A stretch of DNA of 64,000 bases from Rhodobacteraceae bacterium HLUCCO07 (lineage in GTDB: Bacteria > Pseudomonadota > Alphaproteobacteria > Rhodobacterales > Rhodobacteraceae), in assembly GCA_001314705.1 (NCBI GenBank), contig LJSU01000009.1, positions 186,001-250,000 on the forward strand, read 5' to 3'. Each line of letters opens with the position of its first letter. The stretch's first letter is position 1. Of the stretch, positions 18,722 to 28,854 are shown one piece after another. The notes beneath the pieces were generated by a model. The model was not told where the DNA came from. It did no database searches and saw only the letters and a program-made list of their open reading frames with translations. A program made the translations under genes and the position numbers.

Positions 18722-19818
18722 GCAAACCGGTCACTGATGATGCGATCTGGGTGTCGCTTCCGGTTCCGGCGGTGGTGGTCGGTGCAGATGACATGATCGT
18801 CGATGTCAATCCGGCGGCCGAAGGCTTCCTGATGAGTTCCGCGCGCGCCCTGAGGGGGCAGCCGATCTGGGACCGGGTCATGATCGACGCACCGCTGGAG
18901 GAAGCGTTCGAGCGCGCGCGCCGCAACGCTACGCCGCTATTCGTCAACGACGTGGACGTGGGCACCGGCGAGCGCGCGCCGCTGCACTGCAACATCCAGA
19001 TCGCGCCGATGCAGCCACGATCGGAAGGGGAGGGCGGCATGATGCTGTTCCTGATCTCCCCGCGCGAACTGGCCGGGCGCATGACACAGAGCTTTTCAGT
19101 GAAATCGGCGGCGAAATCGGCGATCGGCATGGCCGAGATGCTCGCCCACGAGATCAAGAACCCGTTGGCCGGAATCACCGGCGCGGCCCAGCTCCTGAGC
19201 ATGAACCTCGGGCCGGAAGATCTTGAACTGACAGACTTAATCGTGAGCGAGTCGCGGAGGATCGTGAAGCTTCTGGAGCAGGTCGAGCAATTCGGCAACC
19301 TGACCGCACCGGATTTCCAGCCGGTCAATATCCACGATGTGCTCGACCGGGCGCGACGTTCGGCCCTGCTGGGCTTCGGCGCGCATATGCAGATCATCGA
19401 GGAATACGACCCCTCGCTCCCCCTGGCCTGGGGCGATCCCGACCAGCTTTTGCAGGTGATGCAGAACCTGCTCAAGAACGCGGCCGAGGCGGCGGGCAAA
19501 TCCGGTGGCAGGATCACGCTGCACACGTTTTACGAACACTCCTTCCGCTTGCGCCGGTCCGATGGCAGCGGCGAAAGCCTGCCCCTGCAGATCGAGGTGA
19601 TCGACGACGGGCCGGGGCTGCCACCCGATATCGCCGATGACGTGTTCGATCCCTTCGTTTCAGGACGCGAGAACGGCACCGGGCTGGGCCTCGCGCTGAC
19701 CGCCAAGATCATCTCGGATCACGGTGGCTGGATTTCCGTCAAATCGGTGCCCGGACGCACCGTCTTTCGCATTTCCCTTCCGCTCGCCCCCAAGCCGGGT
19801 TCCGGGCGCGACACATAA
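18718..19818 (+). CDS. ntrB: Nitrogen-sensing histidine kinase NtrB (GlnL)
   Basis: A 366-residue cytoplasmic two-component sensor. An N-terminal PAS domain (about 12-120) is followed by the H-box MLAHEIKNPLAGITGA near residue 142, the N-box LLKNAAEAA, and the G-boxes VIDDGPGLPP and NGTGLGLALTAKII. NtrB phosphorylates or dephosphorylates NtrC depending on PII. The ATG at 18718 overlaps dusB by four bases, so an upstream extension to 18508 that lies inside dusB is not used. NtrC follows 12 bases later. Confidence 0.95.
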
Positions 19819-19830
19819 GGAGACCCCCCG

Positions 19831-21201
19831 ATGGATGGCACCGTACTCGTCGCCGATGACGACCGCACCATTCGAACCGTACTGACCCAGGCGCTGACCC
19901 GGGCGGGATGCAAGGTTCATGCCACGTCGAGCCTGACCACGCTCATGCGGTGGGTGGGTGAAGGCAAGGGCGACGTGGTGATCAGCGACGTGATGATGCC
20001 CGATGGCAACGGGCTCGAAATGCTTCCCAAGATCGCCCAGGACCGGCCCGGCCTGCCGGTGATCGTGATCTCGGCGCAGAACACGATCATGACGGCGATC
20101 AAGGCGGCCGAGGCCGAAGCCTATGATTACCTGCCCAAGCCGTTCGATCTGCCGGACCTGATGAAGCGCACCGCCAAGGCATTGGAATCCCGGCGCCGAA
20201 TCGGCGTGCGCGCCAGCGTCGCGGACGAGGCCGAACGGCCCGACGACCTGCCGCTTGTCGGGCGCACCCCGGCGATGCAATCGCTTTACCGGCTGCTCGC
20301 GCGTGTCATGAACACCGACCTGGGCGTTCTCATCTCGGGCGAGAGCGGCACCGGAAAGAACCTGATCGCGCGGGCGATCCATGATTTTTCGGACCGGCGC
20401 ACATTGCCCTTCGTGACCGTCACCGCGGGCGACCTGCGCGACCTGGAAGGCCCGGCGCGGGTTCTGGCGCGGGTCAAGGGCGGTACGGTCCTCTTCGACG
20501 AGATCTGTGATATCGAGCCCGAGCTTCAGGCGCGCGTCGTGCGCATGATCGACACGCCGGGCGACCACGTTCCGCGCTTCATGGCGACAAGCCAAAGCGA
20601 CATGGCACAAGCGATGGAGGAGGGCCGTCTCAGGCATGATCTTTACTATCGGCTGGACGGTGCGGCGCTTCATGTCCCGGCCTTGCGCGAGAGGGTCGAT
20701 GACATACCGCTTCTGGCAGAGCATTTCCTGGCCCGCGAGGAACAGGCCGGTGCGCCGCGGCGATATTTTTCCGACGAGGCGGTCGAATTGATGCGCAAGT
20801 ACAGCTGGCCGGGCAATGTTCGACAGCTCGAGAACGCGGTGCGGCGTCTGGGCCTGACCGCGCGCGGGGACGAAATCACGCGCACCGAGGTCGAGCAGGT
20901 TCTGGGCAATCAGCCCGCGACCGAGCCCGCGCTGGGACTCGAGGAGGGGGACAAGCTCTCGGCGAGCGTCGCGCGACATCTTCGGCGCTACTTCGACCTG
21001 CATGGCAACATGCTGCCGCCGGCGGGCCTCTATGCCCGGATCCTGCGCGAGGTCGAACTTCCGCTGATCGAGATCGCACTCGATGCAACGGGCGGCAACC
21101 AGGCCAAATGCGCCGACCTTCTGGGGATCAACCGGAACACCCTGCGCAAGAAGATCGGTGATCTCGATATTCAGGTGACACGCCGCCGCAAATTGATGTA
21201 A
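19831..21201 (+). CDS. ntrC: Nitrogen response regulator NtrC lacking GAFTGA
   Basis: A 456-residue regulator. The receiver domain (1-120) has the phospho-acceptor Asp in [13 protein letters not shown]; the AAA+ domain has Walker [15 protein letters not shown] near residue 170 and the Walker [16 protein letters not shown]; the C-terminal Fis-type HTH ends in [20 protein letters not shown]. Between Walker A and Walker B the segment is shortened ([19 protein letters not shown]), and no GAFTGA loop is present. In Rhodobacter capsulatus NtrC this same loss goes with activation of sigma-70 rather than sigma-54 RNA polymerase. The context with ntrB and dusB supports the assignment. Confidence 0.95.
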   Translation: MDGTVLVADDDRTIRTVLTQALTRAGCKVHATSSLTTLMRWVGEGKGDVVISDVMMPDGNGLEMLPKIAQDRPGLPVIVISAQNTIMTAIKAAEAEAYDYLPKPFDLPDLMKRTAKALESRRRIGVRASVADEAERPDDLPLVGRTPAMQSLYRLLARVMNTDLGVLISGESGTGKNLIARAIHDFSDRRTLPFVTVTAGDLRDLEGPARVLARVKGGTVLFDEICDIEPELQARVVRMIDTPGDHVPRFMATSQSDMAQAMEEGRLRHDLYYRLDGAALHVPALRERVDDIPLLAEHFLAREEQAGAPRRYFSDEAVELMRKYSWPGNVRQLENAVRRLGLTARGDEITRTEVEQVLGNQPATEPALGLEEGDKLSASVARHLRRYFDLHGNMLPPAGLYARILREVELPLIEIALDATGGNQAKCADLLGINRNTLRKKIGDLDIQVTRRRKLM

Positions 21202-21300
21202 AACCGCAACAGAACCGTGGCCGGCGTGCCGCAGTGCCGGAAGAGGTCACGGAATAATGCGGTGCGGCGCCGAAGCGCCACAACATCATGGGGGCAGCGG

Positions 21301-23586
21301 GTGGCAACCCGAGCACATAAGTTTACAGGCGGCTCGCGCCGAAAATCGACGTGGGATCGGCTCATCCGGCTCAGACGTCAGCGACGGGCACAGAACATCG
21401 CCACGCTGGGGCTGGTGATTCTGGGGCCGATTCTGGTGCTGGCGACCTATTTCGTGCTCGGCCCGTTCGAGCAAGGGACGAATTCCTCGGCGCTGCGTTT
21501 CGTGATGCTGGCCGATCTCGTCTACGTTCTGCTCGTTGCGGGCCTGGTCCTGCAGCGCGTCGCACGCATGGTGGCGGAGCGACGGGCGCAATCGGCAGGA
21601 TCGCGGCTCCACATGCGGCTGACAGGCGTCTTCGTCATCATGGCGCTCACGCCCACGATCATCGTGGCGATCTTCGCCGTGCTTACCGTGAATGTCGGGC
21701 TTGAAGGATGGTTTTCAGAGCGGGTCAGGCAGGTGGTGGGCAGTTCCTTTTCGGCCGCGCAAGCGTATGAGGAGGAACATCGGCAATCACTTGACAGCTC
21801 GGCCCGATCTCTGGCGGAGATGATCGACGTTGCGCGCGACGCCACGCCCTTCATGCAGGACCCCGAGATCCGCGAGGTTCTGACCGTCGGTCAACAGCGG
21901 TTTCAGCCGGCCATGCGCGAGGCCTATGTGATCGACGGCAGCGGGGAGCTGCGCGCGCGTGGCGAACGCTCTTATCTTTTCGAGTTCGAGCGCCCGACCG
22001 CTGAACAGATTGCCGAGGCGCGCGAAACCGGTATCGCCATCATTCGCGACTGGGACCATGACGAATTTCGCGCCATCGTGCCGCTCGAGAACTTTCCCGA
22101 CCGCCTCGTCTATGTCAGTCGCGAGGTGGATGGCCATATCCTCAACCTGCTGGACGAAACCCAGGAGACCGTGCGGCTCTACCAGCAACTCGAACGGGAT
22201 CGCGGGCGGGTACTCTTCGAATTCGGCCTGCTTTACCTCGGCTTCGCGGTCATCCTGATTCTCGCCGCGGTGTGGCTGGGCCTTTGGTTCGCCGAACGTC
22301 TGGCGCGGCCGGTGGGGCGGCTTGCCGGTGCCGCGCAACGGGTGGGCGCGGGTGACCTCGATGTGCGGGTGGTCGAGGAAGAAGACGACGACGAAATTGC
22401 CATGCTGGGGCGGTATTTCAACCAGATGACGCAACAGCTCAAGGCGCAGCGCGACACCCTTCTTGCCAACACCGAGCAGATCGAGCGTCGTCGACGGTTG
22501 TTCGACTCGGTGCTCAGTTCGGTGACCTCAGGGGTCGTCGGGGTCGATCCGCAAGGCAGGGTGGCCTTTGTCAACCGCTCGGCCGAGCGCCTGCTGGACT
22601 GGCAGGGGGTCCAGTCGCAACTGGCGCTGACGGTGGCGGTGCCCGAGTTCGAACCACTGTTCCGGAAATTGCGCGAGCGCGGTGCCGAGGTCGCGCAGGA
22701 AGAGGTCAAGGTGAGCCGGGGCGGGCGGCTCGAGAACCTGCTCGTGCGCATGGCGGTGCGGCGCAGCGAAGAAGAAAAACTGGAAGGCTATGTGGTCGCG
22801 TTTGACGACGTGACCGATCTGGTCAGTGCGCAGCGCATGGCAGCCTGGGGCGATGTGGCCAGACGCATCGCGCATGAGATCAAGAACCCGCTCACGCCGA
22901 TCCAGCTTTCGGCGGAACGCATCGAGCGCAAGTTCGCGCGCCATCTCGACGAGGCGGAGGCGGCACGTCTCGCCGAACTGACCGGAGTGATCGTGCGACA
23001 GACCAACGACCTGCGCCGGATCGTCGACGAGTTCTCTAAATTCGCGCGCATGCCAGAGCCCGAGCGCAAGCCCGAGAGCCTGCGCGATCTGGTCAACGGC
23101 GCGGTGCTCTTGCAGCAATCCGGGCAGCCCGACGTGAACATTTCTGCCGAACTGACCGACGATCCACTGACCGGGGCATTCGATGCCACGATGATCAGCC
23201 AGGCCCTCACCAACCTGATCAAGAACGCAGGCGAGGCGACCGAAAGCTATGCCGAAAGGCATGGCACCGAGGGCTATGCCCCCGAGATCCGGGTCACCGC
23301 CGTCAGGCGGGGGGACGAGGCGCTGATCACGATCTCGGATAACGGTATCGGCCTGCCCGAGGATCGCGCAAAGCTTTTCGAGCCCTATGTGACAACCCGC
23401 GTGAAAGGCACCGGGCTCGGCCTGCCGATTGTCAAGAAAATCATTGAAGAACATGGTGGCAGCCTTGTGCTCGAAGACGCCGCGCCGTTTTCGCGTGGCG
23501 CGCATGTCGGGGCGATGGCGGTGATCCGTCTGCCGGTCGATCCTGCGGCCGGAGAACCGGAAGAACGGAGTGAAGAAAATGTATGA
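21301..23586 (+). CDS. ntrY: Nitrogen regulation sensor kinase NtrY
   Basis: A membrane histidine kinase, 761 residues from the chosen GTG. Two N-terminal transmembrane segments (about 36-58 and 70-92, TLGLVILGPILVLATYF) and a third near 125, an extracytoplasmic region, another helix near LGFAVILILAAVWLGLWFA, a HAMP linker (RLAGAAQRVGAGDLDVRVV), a PAS domain, the H-box RRIAHEIKNPLTPIQLSAER and the ATPase motifs NLIKNAGEAT and TGLGLPIVKKIIEEHG. The frame is open from 21217; GTG codons at 21217, 21262 and 21301 are all possible and none has a clear ribosome site, so the start is uncertain. It is followed by ntrX. Confidence 0.92.
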   Translation: MATRAHKFTGGSRRKSTWDRLIRLRRQRRAQNIATLGLVILGPILVLATYFVLGPFEQGTNSSALRFVMLADLVYVLLVAGLVLQRVARMVAERRAQSAGSRLHMRLTGVFVIMALTPTIIVAIFAVLTVNVGLEGWFSERVRQVVGSSFSAAQAYEEEHRQSLDSSARSLAEMIDVARDATPFMQDPEIREVLTVGQQRFQPAMREAYVIDGSGELRARGERSYLFEFERPTAEQIAEARETGIAIIRDWDHDEFRAIVPLENFPDRLVYVSREVDGHILNLLDETQETVRLYQQLERDRGRVLFEFGLLYLGFAVILILAAVWLGLWFAERLARPVGRLAGAAQRVGAGDLDVRVVEEEDDDEIAMLGRYFNQMTQQLKAQRDTLLANTEQIERRRRLFDSVLSSVTSGVVGVDPQGRVAFVNRSAERLLDWQGVQSQLALTVAVPEFEPLFRKLRERGAEVAQEEVKVSRGGRLENLLVRMAVRRSEEEKLEGYVVAFDDVTDLVSAQRMAAWGDVARRIAHEIKNPLTPIQLSAERIERKFARHLDEAEAARLAELTGVIVRQTNDLRRIVDEFSKFARMPEPERKPESLRDLVNGAVLLQQSGQPDVNISAELTDDPLTGAFDATMISQALTNLIKNAGEATESYAERHGTEGYAPEIRVTAVRRGDEALITISDNGIGLPEDRAKLFEPYVTTRVKGTGLGLPIVKKIIEEHGGSLVLEDAAPFSRGAHVGAMAVIRLPVDPAAGEPEERSEENV

Positions 23587-23595
23587 GGGGGAGTC

Positions 23596-24999
23596 ATGGG
23601 TGATATTCTGATCGTTGACGACGAACGCGATATCCGCGAGTTGATCGCGGACATCCTGGAGGACGAGGGCTATACCACGCGTTTGGCCGGTCAGTCCGAC
23701 GACGCGATGAAGGAGGTCACGACGGACCCGCCCGCGCTCATGATCCTCGACATCTGGCTCAAGGACAGCCGGATGGACGGGATCGACATCCTCAAGACCG
23801 TCAAGCGCGACCGCCCCGAGATCCCGATCATCATCATCTCGGGCCACGGCAATATCGAGATCGCGGTCGCCGCGATCAAGCAGGGGGCCTATGACTTCAT
23901 CGAGAAACCCTTCAATATCGACCAGCTTCTGGTGGTGATCCGGCGCGCGATGGAAACATCCCGCCTGCGCCGCGAGAATACGCAGCTCAAGCGCAAGGAG
24001 ATCACCAGCGCCGAGATGATCGGCCAGTCGGGCGCCTTTCGTGCACTTATCGGTCAGCTTGACAAGGTGACGCGATCGAACGGGCGGGTGATGCTCTCTG
24101 GACCGCCCGGCGTGGGCAAGGAAATCGCGGCGCGCTATATCCACGGCAATTCCGCGCGCAAGGAGGCGCCCTTCGTGGTGGTCAGTTCCGCCTCGATCGA
24201 GCCCGACCGCATGGAAGAGGTCCTGTTCGGCCGCGAAAGCCCCGATCGCGGGGTGGAGCCCGGCCTGCTCGAAGAGGCGCATGGCGGTGTGATCTATTTC
24301 GACGAGGTGGCGGACATGCCGCCGGGCACGCAATCCAAGATCCTGCGCGTCCTTGTCGATCAGCAGTTCCTTCGGGTCGGCGGATCCGACAAGGTGCGTG
24401 TCGATCTGCGGTTCATTTCATCGACCTCCCGTGATCTTGAAGCGGAGATCGCCGCCGGGCGTTTCCGCGAAGAACTCTATCACCGGCTCAACGTGGTGCC
24501 GATCACCGTGCCGAGCCTCGAGGAACGGCGCGAGGACATCCCCGTGCTGGCCGAGCATTTCATTGCCGACTTCAACCGCACCCAGGGTCTGCCCCTGCGC
24601 GCGCTTTCGGATGAGGCCGTGGCCCTGATGCAGACCATGGCATGGCCGGGAAATGTGCGGCAGCTCAGGAACGTGATCGAGCGGCTGCTCATTCTGGGCG
24701 AGCCGTCGGGCGAGATCGAGGCGCGTGAGTTGCCCGGCGAGAGCCTGGGCGAGGCCGATGACGATCGCGTGGTCCTGCCGGGTGTCTTGGCCACCTTGCC
24801 GCTGCGCGAGGCGCGCGAGGCGTTTGAACGCGAATACCTGCTCACCCAGATCAACCGTTTCGGTGGCAACATAAGCCGCACCGCGCAATTCGTCGGCATG
24901 GAGCGCAGCGCGCTTCACCGCAAGCTCAAGTCGCTGGGCGTGGTGACAACGAACAAGTCCGGGGCACGCATCGCCACCATGACCGGGGAACAGGAGTGA
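23596..24999 (+). CDS. ntrX: Response regulator NtrX lacking GAFTGA
   Basis: A 467-residue NtrC-family regulator. The receiver has DIWLKDSRMDGIDILKTV with the phospho-acceptor Asp near residue 53; the AAA+ domain has GPPGVGKEIAARYIHGNSAR (Walker A) and YFDEVADMPPGTQSKILRVL; the C-terminal Fis-type HTH is in the segment FGGNISRTAQFVGMERSAL. In the position of the GAFTGA loop the protein reads FGRESPDRGVEPGLLEEAHG, so the sigma-54 contact is missing, as in NtrC here. NtrYX systems control nitrogen, redox and envelope genes in alphaproteobacteria. GGGGGAG precedes the ATG. Confidence 0.94.
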   Translation: MGDILIVDDERDIRELIADILEDEGYTTRLAGQSDDAMKEVTTDPPALMILDIWLKDSRMDGIDILKTVKRDRPEIPIIIISGHGNIEIAVAAIKQGAYDFIEKPFNIDQLLVVIRRAMETSRLRRENTQLKRKEITSAEMIGQSGAFRALIGQLDKVTRSNGRVMLSGPPGVGKEIAARYIHGNSARKEAPFVVVSSASIEPDRMEEVLFGRESPDRGVEPGLLEEAHGGVIYFDEVADMPPGTQSKILRVLVDQQFLRVGGSDKVRVDLRFISSTSRDLEAEIAAGRFREELYHRLNVVPITVPSLEERREDIPVLAEHFIADFNRTQGLPLRALSDEAVALMQTMAWPGNVRQLRNVIERLLILGEPSGEIEARELPGESLGEADDDRVVLPGVLATLPLREAREAFEREYLLTQINRFGGNISRTAQFVGMERSALHRKLKSLGVVTTNKSGARIATMTGEQE

Positions 25000-25133
25000 T
25001 CGGTTTTCGACCTGTCCGGTAACATGATCCGGCCGAAAAACCGATCCCATTCAAAAAAAGAAGACCGACCCACCTCTTCAGGGGGCCGGTCGAGGTGAGG
25101 AACGGAGGGACGACCTCGTTCCCCTCAGGTTAT

Positions 25134-25550
25134 TCAGGTCACGTTTCTGAAGTTCCAGCCACCGGGGAAGAGGCGCCATTTTCCGCCACCCACAAAGGCC
25201 AGTGTCACCACGGCGGCGAGGGCGATCAGGCGGTCAGGCGACCAGGCCAGTGTCAAAAACGCCTCCATCGGGGCGTCATGGCGCAGGACGACGCTACCCG
25301 TGCAAAGAACGAATCCGATGAGGCCGACAATGCGGCTGCGGATACCGGCGATCAACCACAGCGCGATTATGAACAGCAAAAGCGCCGCCGCTTCATCCTG
25401 CCACCCGACGCTGCCATGGAAATGGCTCGGAAACGCCTTTGCCAGCCATTCGGGATGCGGCCAGTACTTGTATTGTGCGACGTGGGCTAGAAAAAAGATC
25501 GCAAGGTAGAAGCGACTGAGCAACCCCGCGATGGGTGTAAGTTGATTCAT
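25134..25550 (-). CDS. DoxX-like membrane protein
   Basis: A 138-residue protein with four predicted membrane segments (IAGLLSRFYLAIFFLAHVAQ; AALLLFIIALWLIAGI; IVGLIGFVLCTGSVVL; DRLIALAAVVTLAFVGGG), the size and spacing of the DoxX/YphA-like family of membrane proteins. Function is uncertain. It ends 134 bases downstream of ntrX in convergent orientation and starts 117 bases after the end of a LysR gene on the same strand. The insertion between ntrX and trkA interrupts the usual order, suggesting later gain. Confidence 0.65.
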   Translation of the reverse strand: MNQLTPIAGLLSRFYLAIFFLAHVAQYKYWPHPEWLAKAFPSHFHGSVGWQDEAAALLLFIIALWLIAGIRSRIVGLIGFVLCTGSVVLRHDAPMEAFLTLAWSPDRLIALAAVVTLAFVGGGKWRLFPGGWNFRNVT

Positions 25551-25667
25551 GACATGCCTCGACTGCGTTTGTTGCCGTTTTTTTAATCATGCAGTCTGCG
25601 CGAGGTTGACTCAACTCACAATTGTGCAACTCCGATCGTGCGAATCATGCAATTGCGTCATCCGTTC

Positions 25668-26540
25668 CTATTCGGCCTCCTCGATTTTCTTCAGGCTTCG
25701 GATGATCCAATCAACCGTCGCCCTGATTTCTGGGTCGTCACTGCGGCTTTCGTGATGAATGACAAACAGGTCGACCGTCACCGCCAGATCTTCGACATCG
25801 AGTTCTTTCAATCCGGGCGCATTCCGGGCCACCGCCCTTGGCAGCGGGCCGGCAAGACCCAGGATCTGCATCGCCCGGACCGCCTGATCGAAACTGTCGG
25901 TTTTCAGGGACGGCGCACACCCGAAAATGCGCTGCGCTTCTTTGATATGGGCAGCGGCGAACTTGTCTATGAGCGTGATCCACCCTCCGCCCATTTCCCA
26001 GCTTTCGGGGGCGTAGAGCGCATAGTCAAAGGTCGCACAGCGCCGCACCTTGAAACGCCCGGCAGAGGGCGGGTGAAACGCGATGACGATGTCATTCAAT
26101 CCCAGGCCTTCTGCATTGACGCGCCGTTCGAACGCGGGCAACACCTGCGGCCTTTTTTCGGCAAGATCGGGGCATTGGGGGATCAGGACGTGCGCAATGA
26201 TCGACGTCGGCCCGGCGATCTTGACCTCACGTTTCGCATCCGGGTTCGCCTGGTTCTGGGTAAGGCGTCGCAACTCGTTCGCGAGCATCCCCTCGGCGTT
26301 CTCGAACGCTTCGATCAAGTTCATCAGGCTGGGATTGAGCCGCCAGTTTCCATCCGATTTCACGAAAGGATAGAATCCGAGCACTTCGCGCAGCCGCGAG
26401 ACCTGGCGCGACACGGTCGAGGGCGTCACCCCGAGCACGCGCGCCGCCTCGGCCATGGAGCCGCTGCGATGCACCGCAAGTACGGTCCGCAATTCGTCGA
26501 AGATGGCCGGTATCGGCTGGGAGAGGTTGAACTGTTTCAT
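25668..26540 (-). CDS. LysR-family transcriptional regulator
   Basis: A 290-residue regulator with an N-terminal winged HTH (MAEAARVLGVTPSTVSRQVS, residues 29-48) and a substrate-binding effector domain. The central region contains KSDGNWRLNPSLMNLI, and the C-terminal half is typical of the periplasmic-binding-protein-like fold. The inducer is unknown. A perfect 8-bp inverted repeat with 9-base spacer lies 34 bases upstream, a possible autoregulatory site. The neighbouring DoxX-like gene downstream on the same strand may be its target or part of one unit. Confidence 0.85.
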   Translation of the reverse strand: MKQFNLSQPIPAIFDELRTVLAVHRSGSMAEAARVLGVTPSTVSRQVSRLREVLGFYPFVKSDGNWRLNPSLMNLIEAFENAEGMLANELRRLTQNQANPDAKREVKIAGPTSIIAHVLIPQCPDLAEKRPQVLPAFERRVNAEGLGLNDIVIAFHPPSAGRFKVRRCATFDYALYAPESWEMGGGWITLIDKFAAAHIKEAQRIFGCAPSLKTDSFDQAVRAMQILGLAGPLPRAVARNAPGLKELDVEDLAVTVDLFVIHHESRSDDPEIRATVDWIIRSLKKIEEAE

Positions 26541-26573
26541 CAGGCCGCGCTTGTTTCCTTTCGGGTGCTCGCT

Positions 26574-26598
26574 AAAAGGTATGCAATGCTTACCTTTT
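26574..26598. promoter_or_regulatory. Inverted repeat upstream of LysR gene
   Basis: AAAAGGTA at 26574-26581 and its complement TACCTTTT at 26591-26598 are separated by nine bases. It lies 34 bases before the LysR-gene start and may be an operator, or a short hairpin. Confidence 0.45.
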
Positions 26599-26877
26599 GT
26601 GGTCGCTGGTGCGTATGTGTGGAAAACAGGGACGATTACAAATGCGGCACATTAATGGCCGCTATGACCTGTGGCGGCACCTGATCGGTGCGGAAGAGGC
26701 GGGCAAGAAGATTTGCCTGCAATCTCAGCCTGGTGCCACGCGCTCCTGCACATTCACAAGTCGCATTTACAGGTGCCTGCTCGGCTATGAATGTTTGCAG
26801 AGCCTTGTCGACTCTCTTATTGATGTTGCAATCCTGCCACTACAGGCGCCGCTTGTCCAGCGCAGTCGTGACCTCGA
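26599..26877. other. Intergenic stretch without recognisable gene
   Basis: Between the LysR inverted repeat and the lipoprotein stop. A plus-strand frame spans much of it (from 26597 to 27028), but it runs antisense into the lipoprotein gene and shows no motif, so I do not call it. No tRNA, hairpin terminator or IS remnant was recognised. Confidence 0.5.
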
Positions 26878-27345
26878 TCACTCGCGATTGACCACCTGGA
26901 AGGCGCCGCCGCCATGCCGGATCACGCAGGCCCTTGGTGACAGGCGTTTGGGCATCTCGGTGGTGATCGCAGGGCGCACCGATTGCGCCACCTCGCGTGG
27001 GCAGGGCGGCAGGTTGATCCTCGAATAGCCCCTGTCTTGCATGCAAAGCGCCGCCACGCGGTTGCGCAAGCCCAGGTTGGCATCCTCGGTGACGACACGC
27101 GACGGCGTCATGTACCCGGGCGTCACATGGCATTTGCCCTTCTTGGGACAGACCTTGCGCCCGGGCACCCATTCGCCCGGGATCACCCGGCTGACGTTGC
27201 GCACCGGCACTTCGCGCTCGGCCTTGAGCGTGCAGGCGACCTCGTCGCGCTCGACCGCGTTCAGGCTGACCCCGGGCTTGTAATAAAGACCCATGGGGCC
27301 ACACCCGGTCAGCAGGACAGTCGCGATCAGTGCCAATCTCTTCAT
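26878..27345 (-). CDS. Small lipoprotein, function unknown
   Basis: A 155-residue product with a signal peptide and lipobox: MKRLALIATVLLTGCGPMG, with Cys at about residue 15 as the lipidation site. The mature part is rich in basic and cysteine residues (five Cys after the lipobox, including VCPKKGKC and AALCMQD). I chose the ATG at 27345; the frame opens at 27456, but the lipobox fixes the start. It lies just upstream of and divergent to trkA. No domain is recognised. Confidence 0.7.
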   Translation of the reverse strand: MKRLALIATVLLTGCGPMGLYYKPGVSLNAVERDEVACTLKAEREVPVRNVSRVIPGEWVPGRKVCPKKGKCHVTPGYMTPSRVVTEDANLGLRNRVAALCMQDRGYSRINLPPCPREVAQSVRPAITTEMPKRLSPRACVIRHGGGAFQVVNRE

Positions 27346-27470
27346 CCGGGGACCCGTTGAACCTGTTACATTACTCGCAAGCCTAGCGTGCAATGATCCA
27401 TCTGACAAAGCAATTGACCACCGCTGTGCCATCTGCCATGCAAACCCCTGCAACAAGGGGATTGCAGGCC

Positions 27471-28850
27471 ATGAAGGTCATCATTTGCGGGGCCGGACAG
27501 GTCGGCTGGCAGATCGCGCGGCATCTTTCAGGCGAAAAGAACGACGTGACCGTGGTCGACAACAACCCCGACCTGGTACGCCGGGCCACCGATACGCTCG
27601 ATGTGCAAGGCATTGCCGGTTTCGCGTCTTATCCCGACATTCTGGAGCGCGCCGGCGCGCGCGACGCCGACATGATCATCGCCGCGACCTATTCGGACGA
27701 GGTCAACATGGTCACCTGTCAGGTGGCACATTCGGTGTTTGCCATCCCGCGCAAGATCGCGCGGCTGCGCGCACAGAGTTACCTGACGGCGATCTATTCG
27801 GATCTTTATCGCCGCGACCACTTGCCCATCGACGTGGTGATCAGCCCGGAACGCGAGGTGGCCGAGGCCGCACTCAACCGGCTGCATGCTCCGGCCGCGT
27901 TCGACACCGAGAATTTTCTCGGTGGACGGGCCAAGATCCTCGGAATCTCGATCGATGAGGATTGCCCGGTACTGAACACGCCGCTTCGGCAACTGACCGA
28001 TCTCTTCTCGACCCTCAAGGTGATCGTCGTCGGCATTCGTCGCAAGGGCCGGTTGTTCGCGCCGGAGGCGGGCGATCAGATCTTCGCTGGCGATGCGTGT
28101 TACCTCTGTGTCGCGACCGAGGATGTCGCGCGCACGCTCGACGTGTTCGGCAAGACCAACACCAAGCCAGAACGCGTGGTCATCGTGGGCGGCGGCAATG
28201 TCGGTCTGGCCGTGGCATCGGCCCTTGAATCGAACGAAGAGCGGATCCGCGCGAAAATGATCGAGAAAAGCCGCAGCGTCGCGGAGCGCGCGGCCGACAT
28301 ACTCGAGCGCACCATCGTGCTGCATGGCGACGGGCTCGACCCGGTGCTGCTGAACGAGGCCGGCGTGGATCGGGCCAACGCGGTTCTCTGCCTGACCGAT
28401 GATGACAAGACCAACCTTCTTGCCGCGGTACGCGCCAAGTCCGAGGGCTGCCCGATGGCGATCGCGTTGATCAATGATCCCTCGTTGGTGCCCTTGATGG
28501 AACCCATGGGAATCGACGCCTATATCAACCCGCGCACCACCACCGTGTCGTCGATCCTGCGCCATATCCGTCACGGGCGCGTGCGCGGGGTCTATTCCAT
28601 CGGGGATGCCGAGGCCGAAGTGATCGAGGCCGAAGTCCTGTCCACGTCGCCGATCACCGGGCTGACCGTGCGCGATATCGACTTTCCCGAAGGCGTGCTG
28701 ATCGGCGCAGTGCTCAAACCCGGCAACAAGCTGATGAAACCCACGGGCCACATGCGGATAGACGAAGGTGACGTCATCGTGATCTTCGCCATGTCCAAGG
28801 ATGTCCCCGAGGTCGAACGGCTGTTGCAGGTCTCGATCGACTTTTTCTGA
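27471..28850 (+). CDS. trkA: Trk potassium uptake NAD-binding protein TrkA
   Basis: A 459-residue peripheral regulator of the Trk potassium channel with two RCK repeats. The first half starts MKVIICGAGQVGWQIARHLS, an NAD-binding Rossmann motif (GxGxxG), and the second repeat has RVVIVGGGNVGLAVASAL near residue 235, each followed by a TrkA-C domain. It gates TrkH in response to nucleotides. The ATG at 27471 is chosen because family proteins start at this Rossmann strand; the frame opens earlier at 27393. trkH follows four bases later, so they form an operon. Confidence 0.95.
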   Translation: MKVIICGAGQVGWQIARHLSGEKNDVTVVDNNPDLVRRATDTLDVQGIAGFASYPDILERAGARDADMIIAATYSDEVNMVTCQVAHSVFAIPRKIARLRAQSYLTAIYSDLYRRDHLPIDVVISPEREVAEAALNRLHAPAAFDTENFLGGRAKILGISIDEDCPVLNTPLRQLTDLFSTLKVIVVGIRRKGRLFAPEAGDQIFAGDACYLCVATEDVARTLDVFGKTNTKPERVVIVGGGNVGLAVASALESNEERIRAKMIEKSRSVAERAADILERTIVLHGDGLDPVLLNEAGVDRANAVLCLTDDDKTNLLAAVRAKSEGCPMAIALINDPSLVPLMEPMGIDAYINPRTTTVSSILRHIRHGRVRGVYSIGDAEAEVIEAEVLSTSPITGLTVRDIDFPEGVLIGAVLKPGNKLMKPTGHMRIDEGDVIVIFAMSKDVPEVERLLQVSIDFF

Positions 28851-28854
28851 GCCG

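Noticed and set aside
26597-27028. 143-codon plus-strand ORF after the LysR gene
   Set aside because: It runs antisense through the lipoprotein gene, has no motif, and its first part is in an intergenic stretch; a shadow frame is more likely.
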